A stretch of DNA of 64,000 nt. Source: JAGXRK01 sp963714415. GTDB lineage: Bacteria; Bacteroidota; Ignavibacteria; Ignavibacteriales; Ignavibacteriaceae. The DNA lies in the NCBI GenBank assembly GCA_963714415.1, contig CAVQOL010000021.1:1-64000 (forward strand), in the 5' to 3' direction. A program made the translations under genes and the position numbers. Each line of letters opens with the position of its first letter. The first letter of the stretch is position 1. Positions 45,457 through 55,889 of the stretch are shown here, piece after piece. The notes under the pieces are model-generated. The model did no database searches. It was not told where the DNA came from and saw nothing but the letters and a program-made list of their open reading frames with translations.

Positions 45457-46145
45457 ATGATAGGTAAACTTTACATAGTAAGTACACCAATTGGAAATTT
45501 ATCCGATATAACTTTTCGAGCAATTGATACCTTAAAGTCCGTTGATTTTATTGCTTGTGAAGATACACGTGTAACTGGTAATCTACTTAAGCATTTTGAA
45601 ATAACTAAAGAATTATTTTCACTCAACGCTGTTAGTGAATCTCATAAATTAAAAATAGTTATTGATAGAATTCTAAATGGTAAGAATCCGCTGCATTAGT
45701 TTCAGATTCAGGGACACCAACAATTTCTGATCCGGGAAGCAGACTAATTTCTGAATCCATTAAAAATGGAATAGAAGTAATATCCATTCCTGGTCCATCA
45801 GCACTAGTATCTGCCTTATCAATAAGTGGACTTCCAACTAATTCAGTTGTGTTTGAGGGATTTCTTCCTCAAAAAAAAGGCAGACAAAAGAAACTTTCTC
45901 AACTATCAGCAGAAGAACGAACAATAGTTTTATATGAATCGGTTTACAGAATTGAAAAGCTTATTAAGGAATTGAACGAACATATGCCTGAGAGATATGT
46001 TGTTGTTTGTCGTGAACTAACAAAAAAGTTTGAGGAATGTTGGAGAGGTTTTCCTTCAGATTTATTAGAATCGTTAAAGGATAAAACAATTAAAGGCGAA
46101 TTTGTCGTTATTATAGCGCCAAAGAATTGGGAACAAAGACCTTAA
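45457..46145 (+). CDS. rsmI: 16S rRNA (cytidine-1402-2'-O)-methyltransferase, one frameshift
   Basis: The N-terminal frame (45457-45699) begins IGKLYIVSTPIGNLSDITFR and contains FIACEDTRVTGNLL, the SAM-binding start of the tetrapyrrole-methylase fold of RsmI. A break near 45694 (AATCCGCTGCATTA) shifts the frame. LVSDSGTPTISDPGSRLISE, IPGPSALVSALS and FEGFLPQKKGRQ then follow to the stop at 46145. Joined length is about 230 residues, normal for RsmI. It methylates the ribose of C1402 in the decoding centre. The damage is one position only. Confidence 0.87.
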
Positions 46146-46150
46146 CAACT

Positions 46151-46678
46151 CTAATTCTCATCTTCATAAATTATTAAAGATCGAACATCATACTTTTTAA
46201 GTTTTTCTCTGCCATTGAGAAAAGACAATTCAATTAAAAAACTTATTTGAACCACTTCCCCACCCAGTCGTTCAATCAATTTACAAGCAGCTTCCATTGT
46301 TCCGCCAGTTGCAAGTAGATCATCATGTAATAAAACCTTATCACCCGGAACAATCGCATCTGAATGAATTTCTATTTTATCTTCGCCATATTCGAGTAAG
46401 TATGTTTCGGATAATTTTTCTGCGGGAAGTTTTCCCGGTTTTCTGATAGGTACGAATCCGCAGTTTAATTTTTCTGCCAGAAGAGAACCGAAAATGAATC
46501 CCCTTGACTCAATACCTATAACTTTAGTTATACCTTTATCTTTTGATAATTCAAATAACTTTTCAGTTGTTATCCTCAAGGCATCTTTATCTTTCAACAG
46601 AGTTGTTATATCTCTGAACATTATCCCTTTTTTCGGAAAATCTTTAATGCTTCTAATATGTTTTTTCAAATTCAACAA
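46151..46678 (-). CDS. apt: adenine phosphoribosyltransferase
   Basis: 175 residues. Family motifs are DFPKKGIMFRDITTLL, VIGIESRGFIFGS, and the PRPP loop VLLHDDLLATGGT. It salvages adenine with PRPP to AMP. It is the last gene of the minus-strand run dusB, PAP2-like, enoyl-CoA hydratase, apt. It converges on rsmI five bases away. Confidence 0.95.
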   Translation of the reverse strand: MLNLKKHIRSIKDFPKKGIMFRDITTLLKDKDALRITTEKLFELSKDKGITKVIGIESRGFIFGSLLAEKLNCGFVPIRKPGKLPAEKLSETYLLEYGEDKIEIHSDAIVPGDKVLLHDDLLATGGTMEAACKLIERLGGEVVQISFLIELSFLNGREKLKKYDVRSLIIYEDEN

Positions 46679-46688
46679 TCATTTTAAA

Positions 46689-47438
46689 TTATTCCTTATT
46701 AAGAAATTTTTGTATTCCATTTTTAAAATCATCAGTAGTCCGGCTTATTACATTAAGATTAACACAAAATTGTATTGCTGAGTCCAAATTCATATCAGAA
46801 ACTGAATGAACCATTTTTTTTGTTGTCTCAATGCTTAATGAAGAATTTTTATTTAAAACTTCCGCAACTCTCATAGACTCTTCCATAACATTCTCAGACA
46901 AGTAATTTGCAAACCCAATTTCATACGCACGTCTTCCGGAAATTGTTTCCCCGGTTAATAACATTTGTTTAGTATGACTTTCACCAATTTTTCTCAATAA
47001 AAATAATGAGACAACTGCAGGAATGAATCCGATCTTAACTTCGCTGTAACCAAATTTGGAAAATTCAGGATGTGCAACAATTAAATCGCATACACTAGCA
47101 AGTCCGCATCCTCCGGCAATTGCTGGTCCGTTTACCGCTGCAATAGTTGGCTTTGGAAATTTATAGATTTTAACAAATAATTCGGCTAAGGAATCAGAAT
47201 CTTTTTCATTTTCTAAAAGTGAATTATCATTGATTTCTTTCAAATATGAAAGATCAGCACCTGCACAGAATGAACTACCTTCTCCGGTTATAATTACAGA
47301 TTTTACTTCTTTGTTGTCTTCGACATCATTCAAAGCATTCTTCAATTGCGCAACTAATTCAGGATTAAGTGCATTTCTTTTATCAGGTCGTGCTAAAGAA
47401 ATTATTGCTGTGTTATTTTTTATTTCTGATTTTACCAT
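46689..47438 (-). CDS. enoyl-CoA hydratase/isomerase family protein
   Basis: 249 residues of the crotonase fold. Oxyanion-hole segments are GSSFCAGADLSYL (about 56-68) and NGPAIAGGCGLASVCD (about 102-117), with E in YSEVKIGFIPA. It may hydrate an unsaturated acyl-CoA such as methylglutaconyl-CoA or a fatty acyl intermediate; substrate cannot be read from the sequence. It lies ten bases from apt and 17 from the PAP2-like gene, in an operon-like row. Confidence 0.85.
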   Translation of the reverse strand: MVKSEIKNNTAIISLARPDKRNALNPELVAQLKNALNDVEDNKEVKSVIITGEGSSFCAGADLSYLKEINDNSLLENEKDSDSLAELFVKIYKFPKPTIAAVNGPAIAGGCGLASVCDLIVAHPEFSKFGYSEVKIGFIPAVVSLFLLRKIGESHTKQMLLTGETISGRRAYEIGFANYLSENVMEESMRVAEVLNKNSSLSIETTKKMVHSVSDMNLDSAIQFCVNLNVISRTTDDFKNGIQKFLNKE

Positions 47439-47455
47439 AACAGTGTATTATTCTT

Positions 47456-48061
47456 TTAATAACTAAAATATTTTACTATAAAATATATTTGAATATAAGT
47501 TGAAGTAAAAGCTAAAACTCCACCAGCAAATACTTGCGCAAAAGAATGACATTGAAGTCTTATTCTTGCCCACCCCACAATTACTACTATTATTCCAAAT
47601 ATCAAAGCGTACAGACCAAATACAAACGTTAAAGCTGCAAATGGACCGGAAGCACCCATTGCGTGCGCGCTTATCTTCCAGTGTTTATTTATAAAAATTG
47701 TAATAAGTGTATTGGAAATATAGCAAAACCAAAATGCTATTAACATTATGTTTACTTCAAAATAAATAAGTATTAAAAATCCAATTACATAAAAAACTAT
47801 TGCAATAGAAAAAGGTAATGTTCTTTCTTCTTTAATAGAGGCATCGCTGTCAACAAGTAATTCTTTATGTCTAAGGAAAAAGAATAATACTATAGGAGCA
47901 ACAAATCCTAATAAATAAGCAGCAAATAAAGTAACAATTATTTTTAATGATTCTGTTTCTATATAAAATGCAAAAAAGGTAAAAATAATAATTGTAAAAG
48001 ATGGAGGTACAAAAATAGTTGAAATGATTCTTGCGGTTTTATTTAAAAATGATTTTGCCAA
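47456..48061 (-). CDS. PAP2-like integral membrane protein
   Basis: 201 residues with about five or six TM segments. Weak versions of the PAP2 phosphatase motifs are seen: KEERTLP (first motif), KISAHAMGASG (second) and ARIRLQCHSFAQVFAG (third, with the His). It resembles PAP2-fold proteins of Bacteroidota and may act on lipid phosphates or pyrophosphates. The first motif is reduced, so activity is uncertain. Confidence 0.65.
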   Translation of the reverse strand: MAKSFLNKTARIISTIFVPPSFTIIIFTFFAFYIETESLKIIVTLFAAYLLGFVAPIVLFFFLRHKELLVDSDASIKEERTLPFSIAIVFYVIGFLILIYFEVNIMLIAFWFCYISNTLITIFINKHWKISAHAMGASGPFAALTFVFGLYALIFGIIVVIVGWARIRLQCHSFAQVFAGGVLAFTSTYIQIYFIVKYFSY

Positions 48062-48069
48062 ATGAAGTT

Positions 48070-49092
48070 TTATGATTGTAAACCTGTTTGTACCCTTGCA
48101 GGATATATCGAGCCATAGGTTTTGTTCTTTAACTCTTCCAAATATCTGAATAAAACATTTTTTACGGATTCGAAATCAGTGAATTGCATAAGCTCCATTC
48201 TTACTTTGGATGCATGATGCATTCCTTTCAGATAACCGGAGTAAAATTTTCTGTGTTCAATAACAGCTCTCCGCTCACCTTTTACACCGATAGCGAGTTC
48301 AAGATGTCGTAAGCAAGTCTTAATTCTCATTCCGTCGTCAATTTCTGTTGATATTGATCCAGTTGATAATAATTCTTTAGCTTCTTTAAATATCCATGGA
48401 TTACCGATTGCCCCACGAGCGATCATTACTGCATCGGCATTAGTTTCTGAAAAAGCTCTTTTTACATCATAAGCGGAAAGCACGTTTCCATTAAGTATAA
48501 CAGGAATAGAAACAACTTCTTTAACTTGATTTATCCAACTCCAGTCTGCATTGCCTTTGTGACCCATTTGTCTTGTTCTGCAATGAACCGTTAGAGCTTT
48601 AATTCCAACATCCTCCAGCATTTTAGCAGCTTCGACTATTTTTATGCTGCTGTTATCCCAGCCTATTCTTGTCTTAACGGTTACCGGTATAGAAACATTA
48701 TCCACAACAGCACTAACCATCTTTTGTAAATAAGGAAGATCTTTAAGAAGTGCAGATCCTGCTCCGCAGCCGACTACATTTTTAACCCAACAGCCTGCAT
48801 TTATATCTATTAATTCGGGATTTTCTGCTTCAGCAATTTTTGCTGCACCAACCATAGATTCAATGTTACTGCCGTAAATCTGAATACCAACGGGTCTTTC
48901 TTCATCAATAATTTTTAGTTTATTATGTGTCTTTTCATTTGAACGGACTAAGCCCTCAGAATTAACAAATTCAGTATAGACTAAATCAGCACCAAGTTCT
49001 CTGCAAACCAGACGGAAAGAAATATCCGTAACATCTTCCATTGGTGCCAGAAGAATTGCTTTGTTTATTTCTATTTTACCAATTTTTAACAT
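48070..49092 (-). CDS. dusB: tRNA-dihydrouridine synthase
   Basis: 340 residues, FMN-binding TIM barrel. Motifs are LAPMEDVTDISFR, the catalytic Cys region NAGCWVKNVVGCGAGSALL, TVKTRIGW, and ARGAIGNPWIF. It reduces specific uridines in tRNA to dihydrouridine. It heads a minus-strand row that continues with the PAP2-like gene nine bases on. Confidence 0.92.
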   Translation of the reverse strand: MLKIGKIEINKAILLAPMEDVTDISFRLVCRELGADLVYTEFVNSEGLVRSNEKTHNKLKIIDEERPVGIQIYGSNIESMVGAAKIAEAENPELIDINAGCWVKNVVGCGAGSALLKDLPYLQKMVSAVVDNVSIPVTVKTRIGWDNSSIKIVEAAKMLEDVGIKALTVHCRTRQMGHKGNADWSWINQVKEVVSIPVILNGNVLSAYDVKRAFSETNADAVMIARGAIGNPWIFKEAKELLSTGSISTEIDDGMRIKTCLRHLELAIGVKGERRAVIEHRKFYSGYLKGMHHASKVRMELMQFTDFESVKNVLFRYLEELKNKTYGSIYPARVQTGLQS

Positions 49093-49264
49093 ATCTGAGG
49101 TCTAAGATAATCAATCATAAGTAAAATATTTACACTAATCTTTATCATCCTATTAACTGCAATATATACTCCGCTATTTGAGATTGAAATACTAAAACGA
49201 CTTCATTTAACATATAAATTTTACAATATTATCATAGTAAATTTTTATAAATACGGTAAAATAA

Positions 49265-51418
49265 ATGCGATTACTTTTCTCTGCTCTTTTCCTTTCAACA
49301 ACCTTCGTTTTTTCTATCTCTGCACAGGAAAAAACAGATACAACAAAACCGGGTGATCAATACCATTTAAGAATAGCAGATTCACTCTTCTATGAAACTG
49401 ATGAAGTTATGGTTACCGGAACTCGAATTCAAAAAAAAATAATTGATATTCCTTATTCTGTAGTGCGGATTAGCAATATGCAATACAAATACGAGAAAAA
49501 GGTTTCAATTGGTGATGTGTTGAATTTTGTTCCGGGTGTTTTTCTTCAATCGAGATATGGAAATCACGATGTAAGAATTTCAATAAGAGGATTTGGCAGT
49601 CGTTCAAACTCAGGTATACGCGGAGTTAGAATTTTGCTGGATGGAATTCCTGAATCGGAACCGGATGGACAAACAAGAATTGAAGCTATTGATTTTAACT
49701 CTGTTGGAAGTATTGAAATTGTAAAAGGAAATTCTTCTTCACTTTACACAAATGCTCCGGGTGGAGTTGTTAATTTTATCAATGATATAAATTTCCCTCA
49801 CACATCCATAGTAAACTTTAATGATTTTGGTTCTTACAATTTAAGACGTAATGGATTTAAAGCCGGTATAAGAACAGATGACTACGGATTTTTGGCAACT
49901 TACACATATCACACTTCTGAAGGATTCAGAGAACATAGCGAGGATTACTGGCATATATTAAATACTGTTTATGAATTATTTCCCGGAAGACATTCTAATT
50001 TCCAGGTACTTGGTTATTTTGTTAATGGCCTTATACGGTTGCCCGGTTCTTTAACCAAAGAAGAATTTGAAGAAGACTATCTTCAGGCAGCTCAAAGAGA
50101 AATTGATTTTGACTTCAGGCGAATTACTAAAAAAGGCCGAGTTGCGTTAAGATACTCAACTAAATTTGGAGAAAACCTGAATAACGAAATTGAGTTAACC
50201 ACTTATGGAACAATAAAATATTTTGAAAGAACTGCCAGAACTTATCGAATAATAAACCGATACGGACTTGGCTCAACAATTAGATTTGTGAATAAATCTA
50301 CTTTCCTTGACAGATTGAATGAGTTTTCTATTGGTGGGGATCTTCTTTATCAAACCGGTCCAATTGAAGAATATAGAAACATCGGTGGGAAGAAAGATGA
50401 TTTGAATATTGGAATCACTGATGAGACAATTGGCAACAGCGGTTTTTACGTCCTTAATAATTTTGAGATCATTCAAGACAGGATGTCTTTGATGTTAAGC
50501 GGTAGATACGACAATGTTTACTTCGATCAAAAAAATCAACTGCTAGCTGTGCAAAATGATATGAGAAGATTTGAGGCTTTCACGCCTAAGGTTGCACTCA
50601 ATTATAAAATCACTCCTTCTGTTGCTGTTTATACTTCCTATGGATTAAGCTTCGATTCACCAGCTGGTAATGAACTTGAAAATTATCCTATTAGTTCTAA
50701 TACCGGTAAATTATTAAATCCTGATTTAGAGCCGCAGGAATCAAAAAACTTTGAATTGGGTATAAAAGGAAATTTAATTTATCCGGATAGAGTATTCTTT
50801 AGAAATGTTTTCTTTGAAGCTACATTTTTTAACAGTGTAATTGACAATGAAATAGTGCCATTCGAAGTATTCAGTGATGTGTTCTTTAGAAACTCCGCAC
50901 AGACTCTGAGAAGAGGAATAGAATTCGGAACAAACCTGGAATTACTTATTGGACTACGATTCGCAGTATCTTATACTTTTTCCGATTTCTTTTATGAAAA
51001 ATATATTACTGAAACTATTGACATAGTAGAGGGACAAATAGTGACGGATGAAAAAGATTTCTCAGAAAATATTGTACCAAGCATTCCAAAGCATAATCTA
51101 CTCATTTCTTTATCGTACGAAAAAAATATTTTTAACAATCTGACGGCGTTCGGGAAAGTGAGCTATCAGAATGTAAGCGAAATGTATGTTGATGATCAGA
51201 ACTCAGATAAAACGGATTCATATCAGCTTTTAAATACTACTCTTGGAATTGACTTACAGTTTAACAGATTTAATATAAGATTATCGGGTGGAGTAAATAA
51301 CTTATTCGATGAAAAATATGTTGGTTTTATAAACATTAATTCCACGTCTTTAAGATTTTATGAAGCCGGTGAACCAAGAAACTTTTTTGCAAGTTTGAAT
51401 TTAGGTTACACTTTTTAA
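49265..51418 (+). CDS. TonB-dependent outer-membrane receptor
   Basis: 717 residues. A signal peptide (about 1-20) precedes a plug domain (VMVTGTRIQKKI, VPGVFLQSRYGNHDVRISIR, GSIEIVKGNSS, APGGVVNF). A 22-strand barrel-like region with alternating aromatic strands ends in LNLGYTF, a C-terminal aromatic as in outer-membrane proteins. No carboxypeptidase-like SusC domain is present, so it resembles FecA/siderophore-type receptors. Substrate unknown. The following T9SS gene starts 34 bases downstream and may be co-transcribed. Confidence 0.9.
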   Translation: MRLLFSALFLSTTFVFSISAQEKTDTTKPGDQYHLRIADSLFYETDEVMVTGTRIQKKIIDIPYSVVRISNMQYKYEKKVSIGDVLNFVPGVFLQSRYGNHDVRISIRGFGSRSNSGIRGVRILLDGIPESEPDGQTRIEAIDFNSVGSIEIVKGNSSSLYTNAPGGVVNFINDINFPHTSIVNFNDFGSYNLRRNGFKAGIRTDDYGFLATYTYHTSEGFREHSEDYWHILNTVYELFPGRHSNFQVLGYFVNGLIRLPGSLTKEEFEEDYLQAAQREIDFDFRRITKKGRVALRYSTKFGENLNNEIELTTYGTIKYFERTARTYRIINRYGLGSTIRFVNKSTFLDRLNEFSIGGDLLYQTGPIEEYRNIGGKKDDLNIGITDETIGNSGFYVLNNFEIIQDRMSLMLSGRYDNVYFDQKNQLLAVQNDMRRFEAFTPKVALNYKITPSVAVYTSYGLSFDSPAGNELENYPISSNTGKLLNPDLEPQESKNFELGIKGNLIYPDRVFFRNVFFEATFFNSVIDNEIVPFEVFSDVFFRNSAQTLRRGIEFGTNLELLIGLRFAVSYTFSDFFYEKYITETIDIVEGQIVTDEKDFSENIVPSIPKHNLLISLSYEKNIFNNLTAFGKVSYQNVSEMYVDDQNSDKTDSYQLLNTTLGIDLQFNRFNIRLSGGVNNLFDEKYVGFININSTSLRFYEAGEPRNFFASLNLGYTF

Positions 51419-51452
51419 ATTATTATAATTTATTACTATAACGTTTTAAGCT

Positions 51453-53396
51453 TTGAGTAAAAAATCAATTCAAATATTATTTATTATTTTTATATTAATT
51501 TTTACAAGGGAAATATTCTCACAATCAGCCACGGAATTTCAGAATCCTACTGATCTAATTATTGGAAAAAGTTTTAGGATTTATCCAAGTCAGGTTAGCC
51601 AATCAGAAACTTTTATTGTTAACCATCCAACTAATTCATACATAATGTTCGCTTCAGCATATACATTTGTACCAAATCCGTTTTTTATCAGCGAGGGCAT
51701 TTATGTTTCGACTAACTCAGGAGAAAACTGGTACGGAAGCGATACTTGCAGTGGTTTGCCTATACAATTTCATGGTGGTGAACCGGCAATTTCAATTGAT
51801 AAAAACGGAACTTTCCTGATAAACAGACTTGGAAGACAGCCAACTTTTATTGGTCTATATTCACACTATTCTACTGATAATGGAGTAACCTGGAGTGGGC
51901 AATTAACGATATCGGCAGATGAACTTGAGAAACACTCTATTGCAAGTGATGTGTTTAGCGTAAGTGATTATTATGGAAGAACTTATGCTGTTTATACAAT
52001 GTTGACTCCACCATATAATGTTAAAATTACTTATACTGATAATGGTGGCCAAAACTGGATTCCAACTTCTGCAATTAACAATCCACTAGTCAGATGTTTT
52101 GGTACAGACATAAGTGTCAAATTTAATGGTGAAGTATTAGTTTGCTGGGCTGTAATTCCAACAGATGTTGCATCCCCTTATGAAATTTATATTGGATTTG
52201 CAATCTCTTCTAATGGTGGAAGTTCATGGATCGTTCAGGAAAAAGCAATTCAAACTCGAGGTATAACCGGCATACTTAGTCAGAAACAAAATATCAGGGT
52301 TAACAGCACGCCGAGAATAACAGTAGACAATTCTAATAGTCAGTATAACGGAAATATTTATATCGTAACATCACAGAAAGAACTTGCCCCAGCAGGTAAT
52401 GATCCGGATATAGTTTTATTTAAATCAACTGATAATGGAAGTACCTGGTCTCAAGGAATTAGAGTAAATCAGGATGCTCTCAACAACGGAAAAATACAAT
52501 TCTTCCCCGCTATTCACATTGATCCTTTTGGAGGAATAAATATTTTATATCTGGATGATAGAAATACAACCAGCGATTCAACAGGAGTATTTTTATCTCG
52601 ATCTATGGATGGCGGAGAAACCTGGATGGATTATCAGGTAAGTGATCATAATTTTCAACCAATTGCTGTGAGTGGTTTGGGAGCCGGTAATGTTTCCGAT
52701 CACATAGACATAACTTATACGAACGGAAAACTTTGGCCAGTTTGGATGGATAATTCAACCGGTGTTTACCAGGTATGGACGGCTCCAATTGCTCTTGATT
52801 CCGTTTCTGAACAGATAAATGCACCTTCCAATCTTATTGCAGAGGCTGATACTTTCTCAATCGGTTTATCTTGGACGGATAATTCTGATAATGAATTGGG
52901 ATTTGTTATTGAGAGACGTGATGGCCCTATTTTGAATAGCATTCCGTTTTTTACGATAGACACAGTCTTGGCTGATATTACAAATTATCTCGATCTAGGG
53001 CTTTTATCAAACTCAACTTATACATACAGGATTCATGCATTTAACCAGGATGGAGTTTCTGGATTTAGTAATTCGATTGAAGCAACTACACTACCTGAAA
53101 TGGCCGATAGTAACGATCAAAATTTATTTATTTTAAAACAAAATTATCCTAATCCATTTACTACTGAAACTACTATAGAAATCCGCGTCGCTTACTTATC
53201 TAAGATATCTTTAAAGATGTATGATGTTCTTGGAAATGAGATTACAGTTTTAGTTGATGATTATTTTTCTGAAGGAGAGCATCAAATCAATTTCAATAGC
53301 TCAGAATTAAATAGAAACTTATCAAGCGGAATATACTTTTATCGATTAATATCGGAAAATTTTTCTGAAACAAAATCTATGGTTTTAGTTAAGTAA
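51453..53396 (+). CDS. T9SS-secreted sialidase-fold protein with FnIII domain
   Basis: The start is a TTG at 51453, because no ATG precedes the signal peptide (KSIQILFIIFILIF). The main domain is a six-bladed-propeller type with Asp-box-like repeats (STDNGVTWSG, TDNGGQNW, SSNGGSSW, STDNGSTWSQ, SMDGGETW). A fibronectin type III domain is at about residues 455-550 (PSNLIAEADTFSIGLSWTDNS). The T9SS type A tail is QNYPNPFTTET. Glycosidase active-site residues are not identified, so carbohydrate binding or hydrolysis is only possible. It is adjacent to the TonB receptor. Confidence 0.82.
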   Translation: MSKKSIQILFIIFILIFTREIFSQSATEFQNPTDLIIGKSFRIYPSQVSQSETFIVNHPTNSYIMFASAYTFVPNPFFISEGIYVSTNSGENWYGSDTCSGLPIQFHGGEPAISIDKNGTFLINRLGRQPTFIGLYSHYSTDNGVTWSGQLTISADELEKHSIASDVFSVSDYYGRTYAVYTMLTPPYNVKITYTDNGGQNWIPTSAINNPLVRCFGTDISVKFNGEVLVCWAVIPTDVASPYEIYIGFAISSNGGSSWIVQEKAIQTRGITGILSQKQNIRVNSTPRITVDNSNSQYNGNIYIVTSQKELAPAGNDPDIVLFKSTDNGSTWSQGIRVNQDALNNGKIQFFPAIHIDPFGGINILYLDDRNTTSDSTGVFLSRSMDGGETWMDYQVSDHNFQPIAVSGLGAGNVSDHIDITYTNGKLWPVWMDNSTGVYQVWTAPIALDSVSEQINAPSNLIAEADTFSIGLSWTDNSDNELGFVIERRDGPILNSIPFFTIDTVLADITNYLDLGLLSNSTYTYRIHAFNQDGVSGFSNSIEATTLPEMADSNDQNLFILKQNYPNPFTTETTIEIRVAYLSKISLKMYDVLGNEITVLVDDYFSEGEHQINFNSSELNRNLSSGIYFYRLISENFSETKSMVLVK

Positions 53397-53574
53397 AACT
53401 GCTTTTTTATCTGTCGGATTTTCTTAACCATTCATATAATGATTTTAAGACTTAGGGACTAAATTCTGATAACCACTTAATTTTGGAAAAATTTAAAATG
53501 GAAAGAAATCTTCTCATAAATGAATCAATTCTTTCCATATATTTGCCCACAAAATTTTAAATATAGGAGATAGA

Positions 53575-54285
53575 ATGAGACTGATATTTTTGGGAATACT
53601 ATTAGTTAGCTTATTATTGACTAGTTGTGAAGAAAAACAAGAAAATAACATTCCACAACTAAATCACTCAGATGAAATGAATAAAGAAGCTCATGTGGCA
53701 ACAGTCAAAGAAAAAGTTGATGCGGGAAGTTATTCTTATCTTAATGTATCGGAGGATAGGAAAACATATTGGATAGCTGTTCCAAAATCCGATGTTACTC
53801 CCGGTGAAGAGATTTATTTTTCTCAATTTATGGAAATGAAAAATTTCAGAAGTGAAACTTTAGATAAAACTTTTGAATCAGTTCTATTTGTTGAAGATGC
53901 AAGACGGAATAATCAGAATGACATTACTAATCCTCATAAGACAGAATTAGGATCGATCCCAAAAGAAAGTGTAACAACAAAAAAGGCTGAAGGCGGTTAT
54001 ACAATCGAAGAACTGTATGCAAAGAAGGATAAGCTCGTGAATAAAATAGTAAAAGTTCGTGGAAAAGTTGTTAAATCAAATCTTGGTATTATGAACAGGA
54101 ACTGGTTTCATATTCAGGATGGAACAGGTACCGAAGGTTCACACGATCTAACTTTAACTTCAAATGATGCTGCTCAGGTTGGCGATGAAATCCTTGTTGA
54201 AGGAACTTTTGGAATAGATAAGAATTTTGGGTCAGGTTATTTCTATCCAATAATTCTTGAAAATTCCAAGATAAGCAAGAAGTGA
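53575..54285 (+). CDS. lipoprotein with C-terminal OB-fold-like domain
   Basis: 236 residues; the ATG follows GGAGA. The lipobox is LLTSC (Cys18). A linker leads to two similar beta modules. The second (about residues 145-236) has YTIEELYAKKDKLVNKIVKV, NWFHIQDGTG, DEILVEGTF, a nucleic-acid-type or NrfJ-like OB-fold seen in periplasmic redox-associated proteins. Function unknown. It precedes sixA on the same strand by about 50 bases. Confidence 0.65.
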   Translation: MRLIFLGILLVSLLLTSCEEKQENNIPQLNHSDEMNKEAHVATVKEKVDAGSYSYLNVSEDRKTYWIAVPKSDVTPGEEIYFSQFMEMKNFRSETLDKTFESVLFVEDARRNNQNDITNPHKTELGSIPKESVTTKKAEGGYTIEELYAKKDKLVNKIVKVRGKVVKSNLGIMNRNWFHIQDGTGTEGSHDLTLTSNDAAQVGDEILVEGTFGIDKNFGSGYFYPIILENSKISKK

Positions 54286-54337
54286 TTTCGTCAGTCCTGA
54301 AGGAAACTAAATAATTATAACAAAAAACTTCTTCACA

Positions 54338-54841
54338 ATGTACGCTAAACAATTTTTTCTTGTTCGTCATGCAAAATCCAGCTGGAAAGACGCTAGCTTA
54401 TCTGATCACCAAAGACCTCTTAATGAAAGAGGTAAACGTGATGCTCCATTTATGGGTAAACTTCTTAGAAGAAGAAATATCAAGCCTGATTTGATGATTT
54501 CAAGCCATGCTAAAAGAACAAAAACAACAGCTGATTTAATTTGCCGTGAGTTACACTTACCTTCTGAAGATGTAATAATTGATAAGAGATTGTATGAAGC
54601 TGGATTTAAGGATATTATTGAAGTAATAAAAGAAACAAGTGAAGAAGTACAAACACTATTTGTTTTTGGACACAACCCCGGATTCACAACTCTGCATAAT
54701 TTTCTTTGCTATACTTATATAGATAATATTCCAACTTGCGGCATTACTGAATATGAATTTGAAGGAAACTGGAAGGAAATATCTGCAAATTCTTGCAGAC
54801 TTTTATCATTTGAATTTCCGAAAAAATATAAAATTAGATGA
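54338..54841 (+). CDS. sixA: SixA-like phosphohistidine phosphatase
   Basis: 167 residues of the histidine-phosphatase (RHG) superfamily: LVRHAKSSWKD near the start and a second catalytic His in FGHNPGF. SixA removes phosphate from phosphohistidine in HPt domains or PTS proteins. The length fits. Its stop abuts the stop of the convergent SdiA-regulated-like gene, with no base between. Confidence 0.88.
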   Translation: MYAKQFFLVRHAKSSWKDASLSDHQRPLNERGKRDAPFMGKLLRRRNIKPDLMISSHAKRTKTTADLICRELHLPSEDVIIDKRLYEAGFKDIIEVIKETSEEVQTLFVFGHNPGFTTLHNFLCYTYIDNIPTCGITEYEFEGNWKEISANSCRLLSFEFPKKYKIR

Positions 54842-55693
54842 TCAATTTATTTTTTTATTATAAAAAGAAAGTTTGGAAAATTTTTTATCAACTTTATCGG
54901 AAATAATAATTTTATCATCCTTAGTAACCGTAATACTTTCCGGATTCCAATGGATATTTTTATCCAGTTTGATGCAATCTATCAACTCACGCCTTGGACT
55001 CAGTTCAATTATGGCAGGATCTTTTGATGAAAGTATGAGAAGATTGCCATTTGCAGTATTGTATTCGATGTCCGAAGGGGAAAAATCTGTTAATCCAAAT
55101 TGTTTCTTTATTTCCGATAGATGTATCATAATTGAAGGAAAATTTTCCAACTTGTTGGATTTCAAATCAAATAAATAAATTGCTTTTACTTCTTTTAACG
55201 CAAAGCCGGGTTCTCCTTTACAAACAACTAATAATTTGTTTTCTTTAGGATTGTAAGTAATTCCTTCAACCTCGTTCTTTTGATTTAGCTTAGTTGCATA
55301 TTTTTGATGTACAACAAAGCCTTTATCAATTGTCTTTTTGAGTTGGAATATTTCCCCCGTGTTATTAACCGAATAGAAATAATTATCTGCAATAGTAATC
55401 CCTTTAAACTTTTCTTTTGCTGGTTCATTACTCAGGTTAAAAGAATTAATGATCTTTCCAGTTTTTATATCAAGTTCAAATAATTTTCCAGTTTCAAAAT
55501 TCTTAGCATAAAATTTTCCGTTCATATCTACAACCAGATCGGAAATATTATCTAATTCTTTATCCAGCTTTAATATCTGATTAGACTTAGTGAAGTCATA
55601 CTTGCTTAAAAAAGATTGATTCTTTTGAGCATTAAGAATGGAGGCTGAAAAAACAATAATTAAAAATGCAAATAAAATATTTTTTGATTTCAT
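54842..55693 (-). CDS. SdiA-regulated-like secreted beta-propeller protein
   Basis: 283 residues; the signal peptide is about residues 1-22 (ending SILNAQ). The rest resembles the SdiA-regulated/NHL-like propeller (NISDLVVDMNGKFYA, FKGITIADNYFYSV, VEGITYNPKENKLLVV, FSPSDIEYNTANGNLLILSS, NPESITVTKDDKIIIS). No enzymatic role is known for the family. No T9SS tail. It should be periplasmic. Confidence 0.7.
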   Translation of the reverse strand: MKSKNILFAFLIIVFSASILNAQKNQSFLSKYDFTKSNQILKLDKELDNISDLVVDMNGKFYAKNFETGKLFELDIKTGKIINSFNLSNEPAKEKFKGITIADNYFYSVNNTGEIFQLKKTIDKGFVVHQKYATKLNQKNEVEGITYNPKENKLLVVCKGEPGFALKEVKAIYLFDLKSNKLENFPSIMIHLSEIKKQFGLTDFSPSDIEYNTANGNLLILSSKDPAIIELSPRRELIDCIKLDKNIHWNPESITVTKDDKIIISDKVDKKFSKLSFYNKKIN

Positions 55694-55858
55694 TTTAATT
55701 CCCTTTTAGAATGAATATCACTGAAAATGAAAACTAATTCTGTATGTAGATTTAGCTAAATTAAAATTCATTGTAAACATACGATTTAATATACTAAATC
55801 AGACTTCCCTGCTATTTAAATTTAATTTATTCAAATAATTAAGTAATAAAGTTTTAAA

Positions 55859-55885
55859 AAAAAGACCGGAAAAATTCCGGTCCTA
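55859..55885 (-). terminator. terminator of maeB
   Basis: On the minus strand GGACCGGAA, TTTT, TCCGGTC followed by TTTTTTT, right after the malic enzyme stop. Confidence 0.85.
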
Positions 55886-55889
55886 ACTT